DNA of 30,478 nt, from positions 1 through 30,478 of the forward strand of contig CALBOJ010000088.1 in NCBI GenBank assembly GCA_937896835.1, given 5' to 3'. This DNA comes from an uncultured Collinsella sp. Lineage in GTDB: Bacteria; Actinomycetota; Coriobacteriia; Coriobacteriales; Coriobacteriaceae. The notes below the pieces were generated by a model that was not told the origin of the DNA, did no database searches, and was given only the letters and a program-made list of their open reading frames with translations. Position numbers and translations under genes: made by a program. Positions 7,004-14,456 of this stretch are shown piece by piece; position 1 is the stretch's first letter; the number at the start of each line of letters is the position of its first letter.

Positions 7004-7618
7004 ATGAAACTTGGTTGCGTGATTATGGCTTCGGGCGAGGGCAAGCGGTTTGGCTCTAACAAGATGCTTGCCGATATCTATGGCGAGCCGCTGATTGCCC
7101 GGACCATCGATTCGGTTCCCCGGGGCTTTGACGTTGTGGTTTCGACGCGTTGGCCCGAGGTCGCCCAGATTTGCGAGGACAAGCATTGCCCGTATGTGCT
7201 GCACGATGGCAAGCTCAGGAGCGAAAGCGTCCGTGCGGGCCTTTCGTGGGGGGTCGATCGCAACTGGAAAGGCTGCCTCTTTTTGCCGGGCGACCAGCCG
7301 CTCGTGAGTTCGGATTCTTTTGAGGCCATGGTTCGCGCGTTTGATGAGCGTGGCCGCAAGTATCCGGTGCGTCTTGCGTGCAACGGTGAGCCTTCGAGCC
7401 CGGTGCTCTTTCCGGCGGAACTGTTCGATGCACTTATGTGTCTTGAGGGTAAGGACGGCGGCGGTTCGATCCTCAAGGACCGTACCGACGTGGTGCTGGT
7501 CGAGGCGCGTGCCTACGAGCTGTGGGACGTCGATACCGTCAAGGGACAGCGACGCATAACGGAGCATATCGCCGCCTGCTCGTATTTTGATCGCGTGGCC
7601 AACTGCATCAATCAATAA
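7004..7618 (+). CDS. mocA: MobA/MocA-like molybdenum cofactor nucleotidyltransferase
   Basis: This 204-residue NTP-transferase has the sugar-nucleotidyltransferase start MASGEGKRFGSNKML (nucleotide-binding loop), and FLPGDQP carries the Asp expected to bind the metal-nucleotide. E. coli MocA (YgfJ) cytidylylates molybdopterin for xanthine dehydrogenase-type enzymes, and ygfJ lies in the same kind of cluster there. ATG 7004 is chosen because GGGAGG (6991-6996) lies seven bases upstream; the longer in-frame start at 6950 has no such site. It is tightly linked to hyuA (9-bp gap). Its codon use is less biased than in ygeXYW. The specific nucleotide and cofactor form are inferred from family and context. 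Confidence 0.82.
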   Translation: MKLGCVIMASGEGKRFGSNKMLADIYGEPLIARTIDSVPRGFDVVVSTRWPEVAQICEDKHCPYVLHDGKLRSESVRAGLSWGVDRNWKGCLFLPGDQPLVSSDSFEAMVRAFDERGRKYPVRLACNGEPSSPVLFPAELFDALMCLEGKDGGGSILKDRTDVVLVEARAYELWDVDTVKGQRRITEHIAACSYFDRVANCINQ

Positions 7619-7627
7619 GGAGCAATT

Positions 7628-8995
7628 ATGATCATCATCAAAAACGGCGCACTCGTGACGCCCCAGGGGCTTCGCCGCGCCGATCTTGCCATGGATGGCG
7701 ATAAGATCGTGCGGATTGCCGCGGCGATTGAGCCGGCCGAGGGCGATACCGTCGAGGATGCTGCGGGCTGCTGGGTGTTCCCGGGCTTTATCGATGGGCA
7801 CACGCACATGCAGTGCTGGACCGGCATGGATTGGACAGCCGATAGCTTTGAGACCGGCACGCGCGCGGCTGCCTGCGGCGGCACGACGACCATTGTGGAC
7901 TACGCGACGGCCGATCGCGGCGTGACCATGCCCGATGCCTTGGTCGAGTGGCGTCATCGCGCCGACGGCACCTGCACCGCCAACTATGCCTTCCATATGG
8001 CGCTTGCCGAGTGGAATGAGCGCAACCGCGCCGATCTTTCGGCCATGCGCGAGGCGGGCGTGTCGTCGTTTAAGACCTACTTTGCCTACGACCATCTGCG
8101 CCTGGACGATGCCGAGACGCTCGAGGTGCTGGAGGAGCTCAAGCGCGTGGGCGGTATCCTGTGCGTGCATTGCGAGAACGGCACGTTGGTCAACGCGCTG
8201 CAGAAGCGCGTGTTTGAGCAGGGTATCCACGGGCCCGAGGGCCATGCGCTCAGCCGTCCGGACGTGTGTGAGGCCGAGGCCGTGAGCCGCCTGCTGTATC
8301 TGGCGCACTTGGCCGGGGACGCTCCGGTCAACGTGGTGCACCTTTCGACCAAGCTGGGGCTCGAGGCCATTCGCGCTGCCAAAGCGCGCGGGCAGAAGAA
8401 CATCTATGTCGAGACATGCCCTCAGTATCTGATGCTCGACGACACCTGCTATCTGGAGCAGGGCGAGGACGGCTTTGCGGGCGCCAAGTACGTGATGAGC
8501 CCGCCGCTGCGCCATGCCGGTGACCGTGCCGCGCTGCGCGAGGCGCTTGTGGCTGGCGAGATCGATACTATTGCCACCGACCACTGCAGCTTTAATCTGC
8601 ACGGGCAAAAGGACCGAGGACGCGATGATTTCCGCGCGATTCCCAACGGCGGGCCCGGCGTGGAGCATCGTCCCGTTGCGATTGCCACGAGCTTTGAGGG
8701 ACAGCTGGGTCCCGAGGATCTGTGCCGCTTGATGAGCGAGAACCCGGCGCGCGTTTTTGGCATGTATCCGCGCAAGGGCTGTCTTGCCGAGGGCGCCGAT
8801 GCCGACGTGTGCGTGTGGGATCCGTGCGCGCGTTGGACGATCAGCGCCGCGACGCAGCATCAGGCCGTGGACTACACGCCGCTCGAGGGCTTTGGGGCAC
8901 ATGGCCGCGCCAAGGCCGTGTTTGTGAACGGCGTGCTGGCGGCACGCGACGGCGAGCCCACCGGAGCCCAACCCGGCCGCTACGTGCCCCGCTAA
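7628..8995 (+). CDS. hyuA: D-hydantoinase/dihydropyrimidinase family amidohydrolase
   Basis: This 455-residue cyclic amidohydrolase would open a hydantoin- or dihydropyrimidine-type ring to an N-carbamoyl acid. The binuclear metal site is visible: GHTH (His58, His60), the carboxylated lysine in SSFKTY (Lys149), His181 (VHCENG), His238 (VVHLST) and Asp318 (ATDHCS). The N- and C-terminal beta-sandwich segments (IIIKNGALV; ADADVCVWDP) frame the barrel. TAAGGAG precedes ATG 7628. In E. coli, hyuA sits directly after ygeWXY, and here it follows the same genes with mocA between. Ring opening of a urate-derived intermediate that feeds YgeW is the contextual inference; the exact substrate cannot be read from sequence. 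Confidence 0.92.
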   Translation: MIIIKNGALVTPQGLRRADLAMDGDKIVRIAAAIEPAEGDTVEDAAGCWVFPGFIDGHTHMQCWTGMDWTADSFETGTRAAACGGTTTIVDYATADRGVTMPDALVEWRHRADGTCTANYAFHMALAEWNERNRADLSAMREAGVSSFKTYFAYDHLRLDDAETLEVLEELKRVGGILCVHCENGTLVNALQKRVFEQGIHGPEGHALSRPDVCEAEAVSRLLYLAHLAGDAPVNVVHLSTKLGLEAIRAAKARGQKNIYVETCPQYLMLDDTCYLEQGEDGFAGAKYVMSPPLRHAGDRAALREALVAGEIDTIATDHCSFNLHGQKDRGRDDFRAIPNGGPGVEHRPVAIATSFEGQLGPEDLCRLMSENPARVFGMYPRKGCLAEGADADVCVWDPCARWTISAATQHQAVDYTPLEGFGAHGRAKAVFVNGVLAARDGEPTGAQPGRYVPR

Positions 8996-9008
8996 CAGGA
9001 AGACCGCC

Positions 9009-9081
9009 GGGGTAGCTAATTTGGGAGATGATTTTTCGGGACGGGGTAGCAAAAAGAGCCCCGTCCCAAATTTGCTACCCC
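9009..9081. repeat. Composite inverted repeat between hyuA and yqeC
   Basis: Outer arms of 18 bases, 9009-9026 and 9064-9081, pair with a single T-T mismatch (GGGGTAGC-N-AATTTGGGA). A second 9-bp perfect stem, GGGACGGGG (9038-9046) with CCCCGTCCC (9059-9067), competes for bases 9064-9067. GGGGTAGC occurs in three copies counting both strands. The element fills the convergent gap and overlaps the last codon of yqeC, whose TAG stop lies in the right arm. No U-tract follows either stem. Confidence 0.75.
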
Positions 9082-9812
9082 TGGAGGCTGGTGGCGATGA
9101 GGGGGCGGTTGAGGGCTGCCTCGAAGCGATCTGCCATTGTTGGGTCGGCAAGCGTGTCGGCTTGGTTGAGCATGACGCGTGCGGTGCTGAGTCCCAGCGC
9201 CTGCATCTCGGCATTGAGCACCTGGGCGACGCGCTCGGGCGTGGCGATGTCGGTAGGCTCGCAGCCGCAGCGCTCGCAGAAGAGCTCGGGGCGGTGGACA
9301 ACCTCGGCGACGGGCCTGCCCAGCCCCGAGGCGCCGACGACCCAGACAACGTTTGCCGTGGCGGCGGGAATTACCGGCTCCCAGGCGGCATGCGCCTTGA
9401 GCGGGAGTCGCTTGCTGCCATCTGCCTCGGCCAACACATAGTCAAAGCGCTGCGCCAGCTGGTCGATCGGCTCAGCGGGGGCGGAGAGCTTGCCTGTCTC
9501 CGGGTCCAAAACACCCGCCTGGCAGATGCTTCCGCGGACAAGTTCCGCGCATGCCTCGCAGGTGCAGCCGGGAACATGCGGGGTCCCCGGCTTCCAAGGC
9601 GCGGCGTCCAGGCGACGGCTCGACCCGTCCCATGGCACGCCGGCGACGGGAAACATGTGCGTGGTGGTGCAGAGGAGCACGCGCCCGCCGCCGCGCATGA
9701 GCTCGAGACCCAGCATCTTCAGCAACGTCGACTTGCCGCCGCTGCCGATAATCGCGGTAATGCCCGGCTCGATCTTGAGCGCGGAGGCAAGGTTTCCGCT
9801 CGTCGTTTCCAT
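9075..9812 (-). CDS. yqeC: YqeC, selenium-dependent hydroxylase accessory protein
   Basis: This 245-residue protein has a P-loop-like GSGGKST (23-29), the TTTHMF segment, and the family's EADGSKRLPLKAH string with downstream FCERCGC cysteines. YqeC is known only as a conserved companion of selenium-dependent molybdenum hydroxylases; its biochemical role is undetermined. It is transcribed divergently from yqeB across a 102-bp AT-rich gap and convergently to hyuA. The stop codon lies inside the composite inverted repeat, so the last residue or two may have been set by that element. The start ATG at 9812 gives a family-typical length, although a strong ribosome-binding site is not obvious (GGCGGTG is the best match). 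Confidence 0.88.
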   Translation of the reverse strand: METTSGNLASALKIEPGITAIIGSGGKSTLLKMLGLELMRGGGRVLLCTTTHMFPVAGVPWDGSSRRLDAAPWKPGTPHVPGCTCEACAELVRGSICQAGVLDPETGKLSAPAEPIDQLAQRFDYVLAEADGSKRLPLKAHAAWEPVIPAATANVVWVVGASGLGRPVAEVVHRPELFCERCGCEPTDIATPERVAQVLNAEMQALGLSTARVMLNQADTLADPTMADRFEAALNRPLIATSLQG

Positions 9813-9914
9813 CTGTTCACCGCCGTATAATACTGTGATAATAAATAATCATCAGAGTAGCGGCCGAACCGCTTTTGCTCTGCTCAAACCGTAGCACAGG
9901 GAGGTGCCCCGGGA
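9813..9914. promoter_or_regulatory. Divergent yqeC/yqeB promoter region
   Basis: This is an AT-rich island in a GC-rich neighbourhood. TATAAT at 9826-9831 reads toward yqeB, and TATTAT on the opposite strand reads toward yqeC. Neither has a good -35 at 17 bp. The two starts probably overlap, so one regulator could control both genes. Confidence 0.4.
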
Positions 9915-10709
9915 ATGCTCGTTTATGTTCGCGGCGCCGGCGATATCGCCACGGGCGTCGCCGCTCGCTTGGTGCGCGCCGGCGTTTCGGTCGTTATGGC
10001 CGATATCGCGGTTCCCACGTGCATCCGCCGCACAATCTGTTTTTGCGAGGCCATTCGCCTGGGCGAGGTCGAGGTCGAAGGCATTCGCGCTCGCTTGGCA
10101 CGGACGCCGGCTGAGGCGCTTGAGATTACCGAGGCTGGAGACGTCGCCGTTGTGGTGGACCCTCAGGCCAAGATGCTCGATGAGCTTAAACCCGCGGCTG
10201 TGGTCGACGCGATTTTGGCTAAGCGCAACTTGGGCACCACGCGCGACATGGCGCCTGCCGTCATCGCTGTGGGGCCGGGCTTTACCGCGCCGGTTGACTG
10301 CGACGCCGTGGTCGAGACCATGCGCGGACATTTTCTCGGCCGTGTCATTACCCAAGGTTCGCCCCAGCCCAACACGGGCGTGCCGGGCATTATCGCCGGC
10401 TATGGCAAGGAACGTGTTATCCACAGCCCCGCCGCCGGCGTGTTTAGGTCCGACCGCACCATCGGCGACATCGTGAGTGCCGGCGATGTGATCGGGTATG
10501 CGGGTGATACTCCCATGGTCACGCAGATTGACGGCTGCTTGCGCGGGCTTTTGGCGAACGGCGTGCAGGTGACTGAGGGCTTTAAATGCGCCGATGTCGA
10601 TCCGCGCGGCGATGCCAGCTATATCAACTACATTTCGGACAAGGCGACGTCGGTCGGCGGCGGTGTGCTCGAGGCGCTCGCTATGCTCACCGGTGTCTTT
10701 AGAGGATAG
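9915..10709 (+). CDS. yqeB: YqeB (EF2563-family selenium-dependent molybdenum hydroxylase protein)
   Basis: This 264-residue protein opens with a Rossmann-type loop, RGAGDIATGVA (6-16). The family's later segments AVGPGFTAP, CDAVVETMRGH and HSPAAGVF are also present. The EF2563/YqeB family co-occurs with SelD and selenium-dependent molybdenum hydroxylases, and a role in placing or activating selenium at the molybdenum site is proposed, not proven. A GGGAGG site precedes ATG 9915 at ten bases. The XdhC-family gene follows after nine bases, so the two are almost certainly one operon. Neither the hydroxylase nor selD is in the window. Confidence 0.9.
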   Translation: MLVYVRGAGDIATGVAARLVRAGVSVVMADIAVPTCIRRTICFCEAIRLGEVEVEGIRARLARTPAEALEITEAGDVAVVVDPQAKMLDELKPAAVVDAILAKRNLGTTRDMAPAVIAVGPGFTAPVDCDAVVETMRGHFLGRVITQGSPQPNTGVPGIIAGYGKERVIHSPAAGVFRSDRTIGDIVSAGDVIGYAGDTPMVTQIDGCLRGLLANGVQVTEGFKCADVDPRGDASYINYISDKATSVGGGVLEALAMLTGVFRG

Positions 10710-10718
10710 AAGGCGGCA

Positions 10719-11762
10719 ATGGAAAAGCTCGATGTTGTGAATGCGGCGCTTGCCGCCTTGCGTGCTGGTGAGACGTGCGAGCTCGTGGTCGTGGCCGGTA
10801 CGGCGGGGTCGTCACCGCGCGGCGTGGGCGCCTGGATGGCCGTCTTTGCCGATGGCAGCCAAGCGGGCACCATCGGCGGCGGCAAGATTGAGCTTTTTGC
10901 GCTGGATGAGGCGCGCGAGCTCCTGAGCGCGGGACAGTCGCGTCTGGTCCGCTACACTATGGGCGGCGAGAACTCCGATACCGGCATGATCTGCGGCGGA
11001 GCCATCTGCTTGTGCTACCTGCATCTGGATGCGACCCAGGTACCGTTGTTCCAGGAAATTGCCGACGTCTTGGCCTATCGGCGCATCGGCGACTTCGTCA
11101 TCGACTTTGAGCCGTTTGTCGCGAGCGCGCTCGAGGGCGATGTGGCCGAGTACCATGGCGAGGAATCGCGCCGTACCATTGCGGGCTGCCCCGGGCTTTC
11201 GCTGGTGGAGGAGGGGAGTAAGGTCAGCTACACCAACGCGGCCTCCGAGATTCCCGTGGCGCACGTCGAGACGCTCTGCCCCGAGGGCCTGACTTATATC
11301 TTTGGCTGCGGCCACGTGGGCGCTGCGACGGCGCGGGTGCTCACGGCGGCGGGTTTTGCCGTCGTGGCCTGCGACGACCGCCCCGGCACGCTGACCCCCG
11401 AATGGGTGCCCGGTGTCTACGACCGTCGTCTGGTCGACTACAAGAACCTGAGCGAGCAGTGCCCAATCGGCCCGCGCGACCTGGTGGTCGTTGCCACAGC
11501 AGGCCACAAGTCCGATATCGACGTGGTGATTCAGGCCATGCGCGCCAAACCCGCCTATCTGGGCTGTCTGGGTTCGCGCCGCAAGACGGCCTTTGTGCGC
11601 GCCCGCCTGGAGCAGGAGGGCTTTACGCAGGACCAGATCGACGGGCTGCACCTGCCGATCGGCGTTGCCATCGAGGCCGAGGATCCCGAGGAGATTGCCA
11701 TCTCCATCGCTGCCGAGATGATCCACCTGCGCCGCACCAAGCTCGTCCCCCGCAAGCGCTAG
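10719..11762 (+). CDS. xdhC: XdhC/CoxI-family molybdenum hydroxylase maturation protein
   Basis: This 347-residue protein has the N-terminal XdhC/CoxI domain (TAGSSPRGVGAWM, then GTIGGGKIE) and a C-terminal Rossmann domain (YIFGCGHVGAATA at ~190, later GCLGSRRKTAF). XdhC proteins bind sulfurated molybdenum cofactor and insert it into xanthine dehydrogenase-type enzymes. It is translationally close to yqeB. With MocA, YqeB and YqeC it makes a maturation set for a selenium/molybdenum hydroxylase, presumably a purine hydroxylase given the catabolic neighbours. It is the last gene before the ribosomal block; a 65-bp hairpin element lies just past its stop. Confidence 0.9.
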   Translation: MEKLDVVNAALAALRAGETCELVVVAGTAGSSPRGVGAWMAVFADGSQAGTIGGGKIELFALDEARELLSAGQSRLVRYTMGGENSDTGMICGGAICLCYLHLDATQVPLFQEIADVLAYRRIGDFVIDFEPFVASALEGDVAEYHGEESRRTIAGCPGLSLVEEGSKVSYTNAASEIPVAHVETLCPEGLTYIFGCGHVGAATARVLTAAGFAVVACDDRPGTLTPEWVPGVYDRRLVDYKNLSEQCPIGPRDLVVVATAGHKSDIDVVIQAMRAKPAYLGCLGSRRKTAFVRARLEQEGFTQDQIDGLHLPIGVAIEAEDPEEIAISIAAEMIHLRRTKLVPRKR

Positions 11763-11780
11763 TCGCATCCCCATCAATAA

Positions 11781-11845
11781 GTTGCGGTGAAATGCGGGCT
11801 GTTTAAGCCAGTTAAGCCGTCAAACAGTCCCTATTTCACCGCAAC
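11781..11845. repeat. Long hairpin element after xdhC
   Basis: The 13-bp perfect arms GTTGCGGTGAAAT (11781-11793) and ATTTCACCGCAAC (11833-11845) are extended inward by GGG-CTGTTT (11796-11804) with AAACAG-T-CCC (11822-11831). No U-run follows. It marks the junction between the catabolic locus and the ribosomal block. The form suggests a REP-like or mobile hairpin rather than a simple terminator, although it could still block transcription. Confidence 0.75.
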
Positions 11846-11944
11846 TGTCATTTTCCTCCGTCGCATGCGGATCGGTTTGTGCGGGGGAGTTGTGGAGTTG
11901 TGCAGGCAGACGAGGTTTTTCTGGAAAAACGCTCCCGATGCGCG

Positions 11945-12080
11945 TATAGTACCGATTGTTTTGTCGGCTCCTGCTGTGTCGAGTCCAAACCGCGTAATGC
12001 CATGAGCGGCGCGGATGCAGCCAGGAGGCACGAGGACAACCCATCGTGGCCACGCCCCGTGCTTAAAACCCCAAGAAGGA
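11945..12080 (+). promoter_or_regulatory. Candidate promoter and structured leader of the rplE operon
   Basis: TATAGT (11945-11950) is a plausible -10, with GTTTTT-CTGG-AAAAAC, an inverted repeat, just upstream in the -35 zone. The following ~130-nt leader can form nested stems: CTCCTG 11968-11973 with CAGGAG 12022-12027, enclosing CCGCG 11990-11994 with CGCGG 12010-12014. A further stem, GCACG 12028-12032 with CGTGC 12058-12062, follows before the AAGGAG site. This would suit autogenous control by a ribosomal protein; which protein is unknown. Confidence 0.4.
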
Positions 12081-12087
12081 GTGAACA

Positions 12088-12645
12088 ATGGCAGAAGAGA
12101 AGTATGTGCCGCGTCTGAAGACCAAGTACAACAACGAGGTCAAGCAGCAGCTTCAGGACAAGTTCCAGTACGAGAACGTCATGATGATCCCCAAGTTTGA
12201 GAAGATCGTCGTGAACATGGGTGTCGGCGAGGCCGCTACCGATTCCAAGGCCATCGACGGTGCCGTGCGCGACCTGCGCGCCATCACCGGCCAGCAGCCG
12301 ATGATCACCCGTGCCCGCAAGTCCATCGCTACCTTCCGCCTGCGCGCTGGTATGCCGATCGGCTGCAAGGTTACCCTGCGTGGCGACCGTATGTGGGAGT
12401 TCTTCGATCGTCTGACCTCTGTCGCAATCCCCCGTATCCGCGACTTCCGCGGCATCTCCGCCAAGAGCTTCGACGGCCGTGGTAACTTCTCCATGGGCGT
12501 CACCGAGCAGCTCATCTTCCCCGAGATCGACTTCGACTCCGTCGATCACCAGCGTGGTATGGACATCACTTTCGTGACCACCGCCAACACCGATGAGGAG
12601 GCCAAGGCCCTTCTGGACGCCTTCGGTTTCCCGTTCAAGAAATAG
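12088..12645 (+). CDS. rplE: 50S ribosomal protein L5
   Basis: At 185 residues this is a full-length L5, which binds 5S rRNA and contacts P-site tRNA in the central protuberance. The family strings KIVVNMGVGEA, ITGQQPMITRARKSIA, LRAGMPIGCKVTLRG and the PRIRDFRG segment are all present. AGAAGGAG precedes ATG 12088. It is the first gene of the ribosomal run here; rplX and rplN, its usual upstream partners, are replaced by xdhC and a hairpin element. Codon use is highly biased, as in the other ribosomal genes. Confidence 0.98.
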   Translation: MAEEKYVPRLKTKYNNEVKQQLQDKFQYENVMMIPKFEKIVVNMGVGEAATDSKAIDGAVRDLRAITGQQPMITRARKSIATFRLRAGMPIGCKVTLRGDRMWEFFDRLTSVAIPRIRDFRGISAKSFDGRGNFSMGVTEQLIFPEIDFDSVDHQRGMDITFVTTANTDEEAKALLDAFGFPFKK

Positions 12646-12661
12646 GTTCACCTGCCCTATG

Positions 12662-12689
12662 AGCGCCGTTCCCAGAAGGGGGCGGCGCT
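12662..12689 (+). other. Intercistronic hairpin between rplE and rpsZ
   Basis: AGCGCCG (12662-12668) pairs with CGGCGCT (12683-12689) in the 79-bp gap. No U-run follows, so it probably affects message processing or stability rather than termination. Confidence 0.5.
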
Positions 12690-12724
12690 TGGGGCGAACA
12701 ATACTCTATGTGAGGAGGATATAA

Positions 12725-12910
12725 GTGGCTAAGACATCGATGATCGTCAAGTGCAATCGCAAGCAGAAGTTCTCTACTCGTGAGTACACGCGCTGCCAGC
12801 GCTGCGGCCGTCCGCACTCTGTGTACCGCAAGTTCGGCCTGTGCCGTGTCTGCTTCCGCGAGCTTGCACTCAAGGGCGAGCTTCCCGGCGTTAAGAAGGC
12901 CAGCTGGTAA
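12725..12910 (+). CDS. rpsZ: 30S ribosomal protein S14, zinc-binding type Z
   Basis: This 61-residue small-subunit head protein is of the short, zinc-containing S14 class. Zinc ligands are Cys24, Cys27, Cys40 and Cys43 (RCQRCG and LCRVC). The start is GTG at 12725, preceded by GAGGAGGAT; the product length matches type Z S14 exactly. The zinc form implies dependence on adequate zinc unless a zinc-free paralogue exists elsewhere. Confidence 0.97.
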   Translation: MAKTSMIVKCNRKQKFSTREYTRCQRCGRPHSVYRKFGLCRVCFRELALKGELPGVKKASW

Positions 12911-13029
12911 GTCACTACCAGCGTTTCAAGCATCAGTTTGGAACAGGGAAAACGCGCTAAAAAGGCTTTGCCGTTAAGGGCGGCGAAGAACCAAGAGCAC
13001 GTGTTCATCAAGAACGAAGGAGAATCTGT

Positions 13030-13428
13030 ATGAACCTTACAGACCCGATCGCAGATATGCTTACGCGCATCCGTAACGCTAACTCTGTGAACAAGGCCAC
13101 GGTCTCCATGCCGAGCAGCAAGAAGCTCGTCGAGATCGCTCGTGTTCTGCACGAGGAGGGCTACATCGAGGGCTACGATGTCGAGGACACCGTTCCCCAG
13201 AAGACTCTGCACATCACGCTTAAGTATGGTCCCAAGAAGGCTAAGGTCATCAACGGCATCCGCCGCATTTCCAAGCCGGGCCTGCGTAAGTACACCGGCG
13301 TTGCCGACATGCCCCGCGTCCGCGGTGGCCTTGGTACCGCCATTATTTCCACCAGCCATGGCGTCATGACCGACCGCGATGCTCGCAAGCACAACGTCGG
13401 CGGCGAGATCATCGCTTACGTCTGGTAA
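13030..13428 (+). CDS. rpsH: 30S ribosomal protein S8
   Basis: This 132-residue S8 binds the central domain of 16S rRNA. The N-terminal DPIADMLTRIRNAN and C-terminal STSHGVMTDRDARK strings identify it. GAAGGAG precedes ATG 13030. In E. coli, S8 represses the spc operon by binding near rplE; no copy of that site was recognised here. The 119-bp gap 12911-13029 upstream shows no gene or clear structure. Confidence 0.98.
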   Translation: MNLTDPIADMLTRIRNANSVNKATVSMPSSKKLVEIARVLHEEGYIEGYDVEDTVPQKTLHITLKYGPKKAKVINGIRRISKPGLRKYTGVADMPRVRGGLGTAIISTSHGVMTDRDARKHNVGGEIIAYVW

Positions 13429-13461
13429 TTCGCTCGGTAGGTAGAAGGAAAGGAGATCACC

Positions 13462-13998
13462 GTGTCTCGTATCGGTAATAAGCCTGTCCAGATTCCCGCC
13501 GGAGTCGAAGTGGCAGTCAACGGCAACAACGTTGTCGTCAAGGGCCCCAAGGGCCAGCTCGAGCTCGATGTCTTTGAGAAGCTCGCTATCAACGTCGAGG
13601 ACAACGTCCTCACCGTTTCCCGTCCCGACGACGAGCGTGAGACCCGTGCCCGCCACGGCCTCACCCGCGCCCTCATCCACAACATGGTTGTTGGCGTTTC
13701 CGAGGGCTTCGAGAAGAAGCTCGAGCTCGCCGGCGTCGGTTACCGCGTGCAGCAGAAGGGTAAGAACCTCGAGTTCTCCCTGGGCTTCTCGCACCCCGTG
13801 ATCGTCGAGGCTCCCGAGGGCATCACCTTCGAGGTTCCCGACAACACCCACGTGAACGTCAAGGGTATCAACAAGCAGCAGGTCGGTCAGATCGCCGCTG
13901 AGATCCGCGGCCATCGTCCTCCCGAGCCTTACAAGGGCAAGGGTATCCACTACGTTGGCGAGCACATCCGCCGCAAGCTGGGTAAGGCCGCCAAGTAG
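13462..13998 (+). CDS. rplF: 50S ribosomal protein L6
   Basis: This 178-residue L6 sits near the sarcin-ricin loop of 23S rRNA. It carries the two repeated L6 folds and the C-terminal signature region (GQIAAEIRGHRPPEPYKGKG). The start is GTG at 13462 following AAAGGAGATCACC; the encoded MSRIGNKPVQIP is the standard N-terminus. A strong hairpin follows in the gap before rplR. Confidence 0.98.
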   Translation: MSRIGNKPVQIPAGVEVAVNGNNVVVKGPKGQLELDVFEKLAINVEDNVLTVSRPDDERETRARHGLTRALIHNMVVGVSEGFEKKLELAGVGYRVQQKGKNLEFSLGFSHPVIVEAPEGITFEVPDNTHVNVKGINKQQVGQIAAEIRGHRPPEPYKGKGIHYVGEHIRRKLGKAAK

Positions 13999-14023
13999 TC
14001 GTAACCGACTCACTCGCATAAGA

Positions 14024-14045
14024 CCAGCACCCCGTCAGGTGCTGG
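14024..14045 (+). other. Intercistronic hairpin between rplF and rplR
   Basis: CCAGCACC (14024-14031) pairs perfectly with GGTGCTGG (14038-14045) around a 6-nt loop. The downstream CTTTTTAGGAG includes the rplR ribosome-binding site, so a role in partial attenuation or message processing is possible. Confidence 0.55.
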
Positions 14046-14073
14046 CAAGATCAACCTTTTTAGGAGTTTACGT

Positions 14074-14442
14074 ATGAACAAGCATAAGGCGAAGCTGGAA
14101 GGCCTCAAGCGTCGTCAGCGTCGTGTTCGCGGCAAGGTCTCGGGTACCTCCGAGCGTCCGCGTCTTCGCGTGACCCGTACTAACGCCAACATCTATGCCC
14201 AGATCATCGACGACAGCAAGGGCTCCAGCCTGACGCTCGTCTCTGCCTCGACCCTCGAGGCCGAGTTCAAGGGCACCCACACCTCGAACAAGGAGGCTGC
14301 GGAGAAGGTCGGTCAGCTCGTTGGCAAGCGTGCCATCGAGGCCGGCATCACCAAGGTCGCCTTCGATCGCGGTGGCCGTATCTACCATGGCCGCGTCAAG
14401 GCCCTCGCCGACGGTGCTCGTGCCGCCGGTCTCGAGTTCTAG
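14074..14442 (+). CDS. rplR: 50S ribosomal protein L18
   Basis: This 122-residue L18 is the 5S rRNA-binding partner of L5. The basic N-terminus (HKAKLEGLKRRQRRVRGKV) and the RPRLRVTRTNANIYAQIIDD and FDRGGRIYHGRVKALADGAR segments are typical. TAGGAG precedes ATG 14074. It is separated from rpsE by 14 bases, indicating co-translation within the operon. Confidence 0.98.
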   Translation: MNKHKAKLEGLKRRQRRVRGKVSGTSERPRLRVTRTNANIYAQIIDDSKGSSLTLVSASTLEAEFKGTHTSNKEAAEKVGQLVGKRAIEAGITKVAFDRGGRIYHGRVKALADGARAAGLEF

Positions 14443-14456
14443 GAGGTATGTAGCAC

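Noticed and set aside
5582..9349. A 1255-codon open frame on the minus strand
   Set aside because: It lies opposite ygeW, mocA and hyuA, which are clear families with ribosome-binding sites. Its composition (Ala/Arg/His-rich) is typical of a shadow frame in GC-rich DNA.
9826..9831. Definite sigma-70 promoter for yqeB from TATAAT
   Set aside because: The -10 is perfect, but no -35 is present at 16-18 bp and the leader would be long; kept only as a low-confidence promoter region.
12706..14019. Long minus-strand open frame opposite rpsZ, rpsH and rplF
   Set aside because: It is antisense to three certain ribosomal genes and has no recognisable protein features. The same holds for the minus frames at 15616-17001 and 20420-21871.
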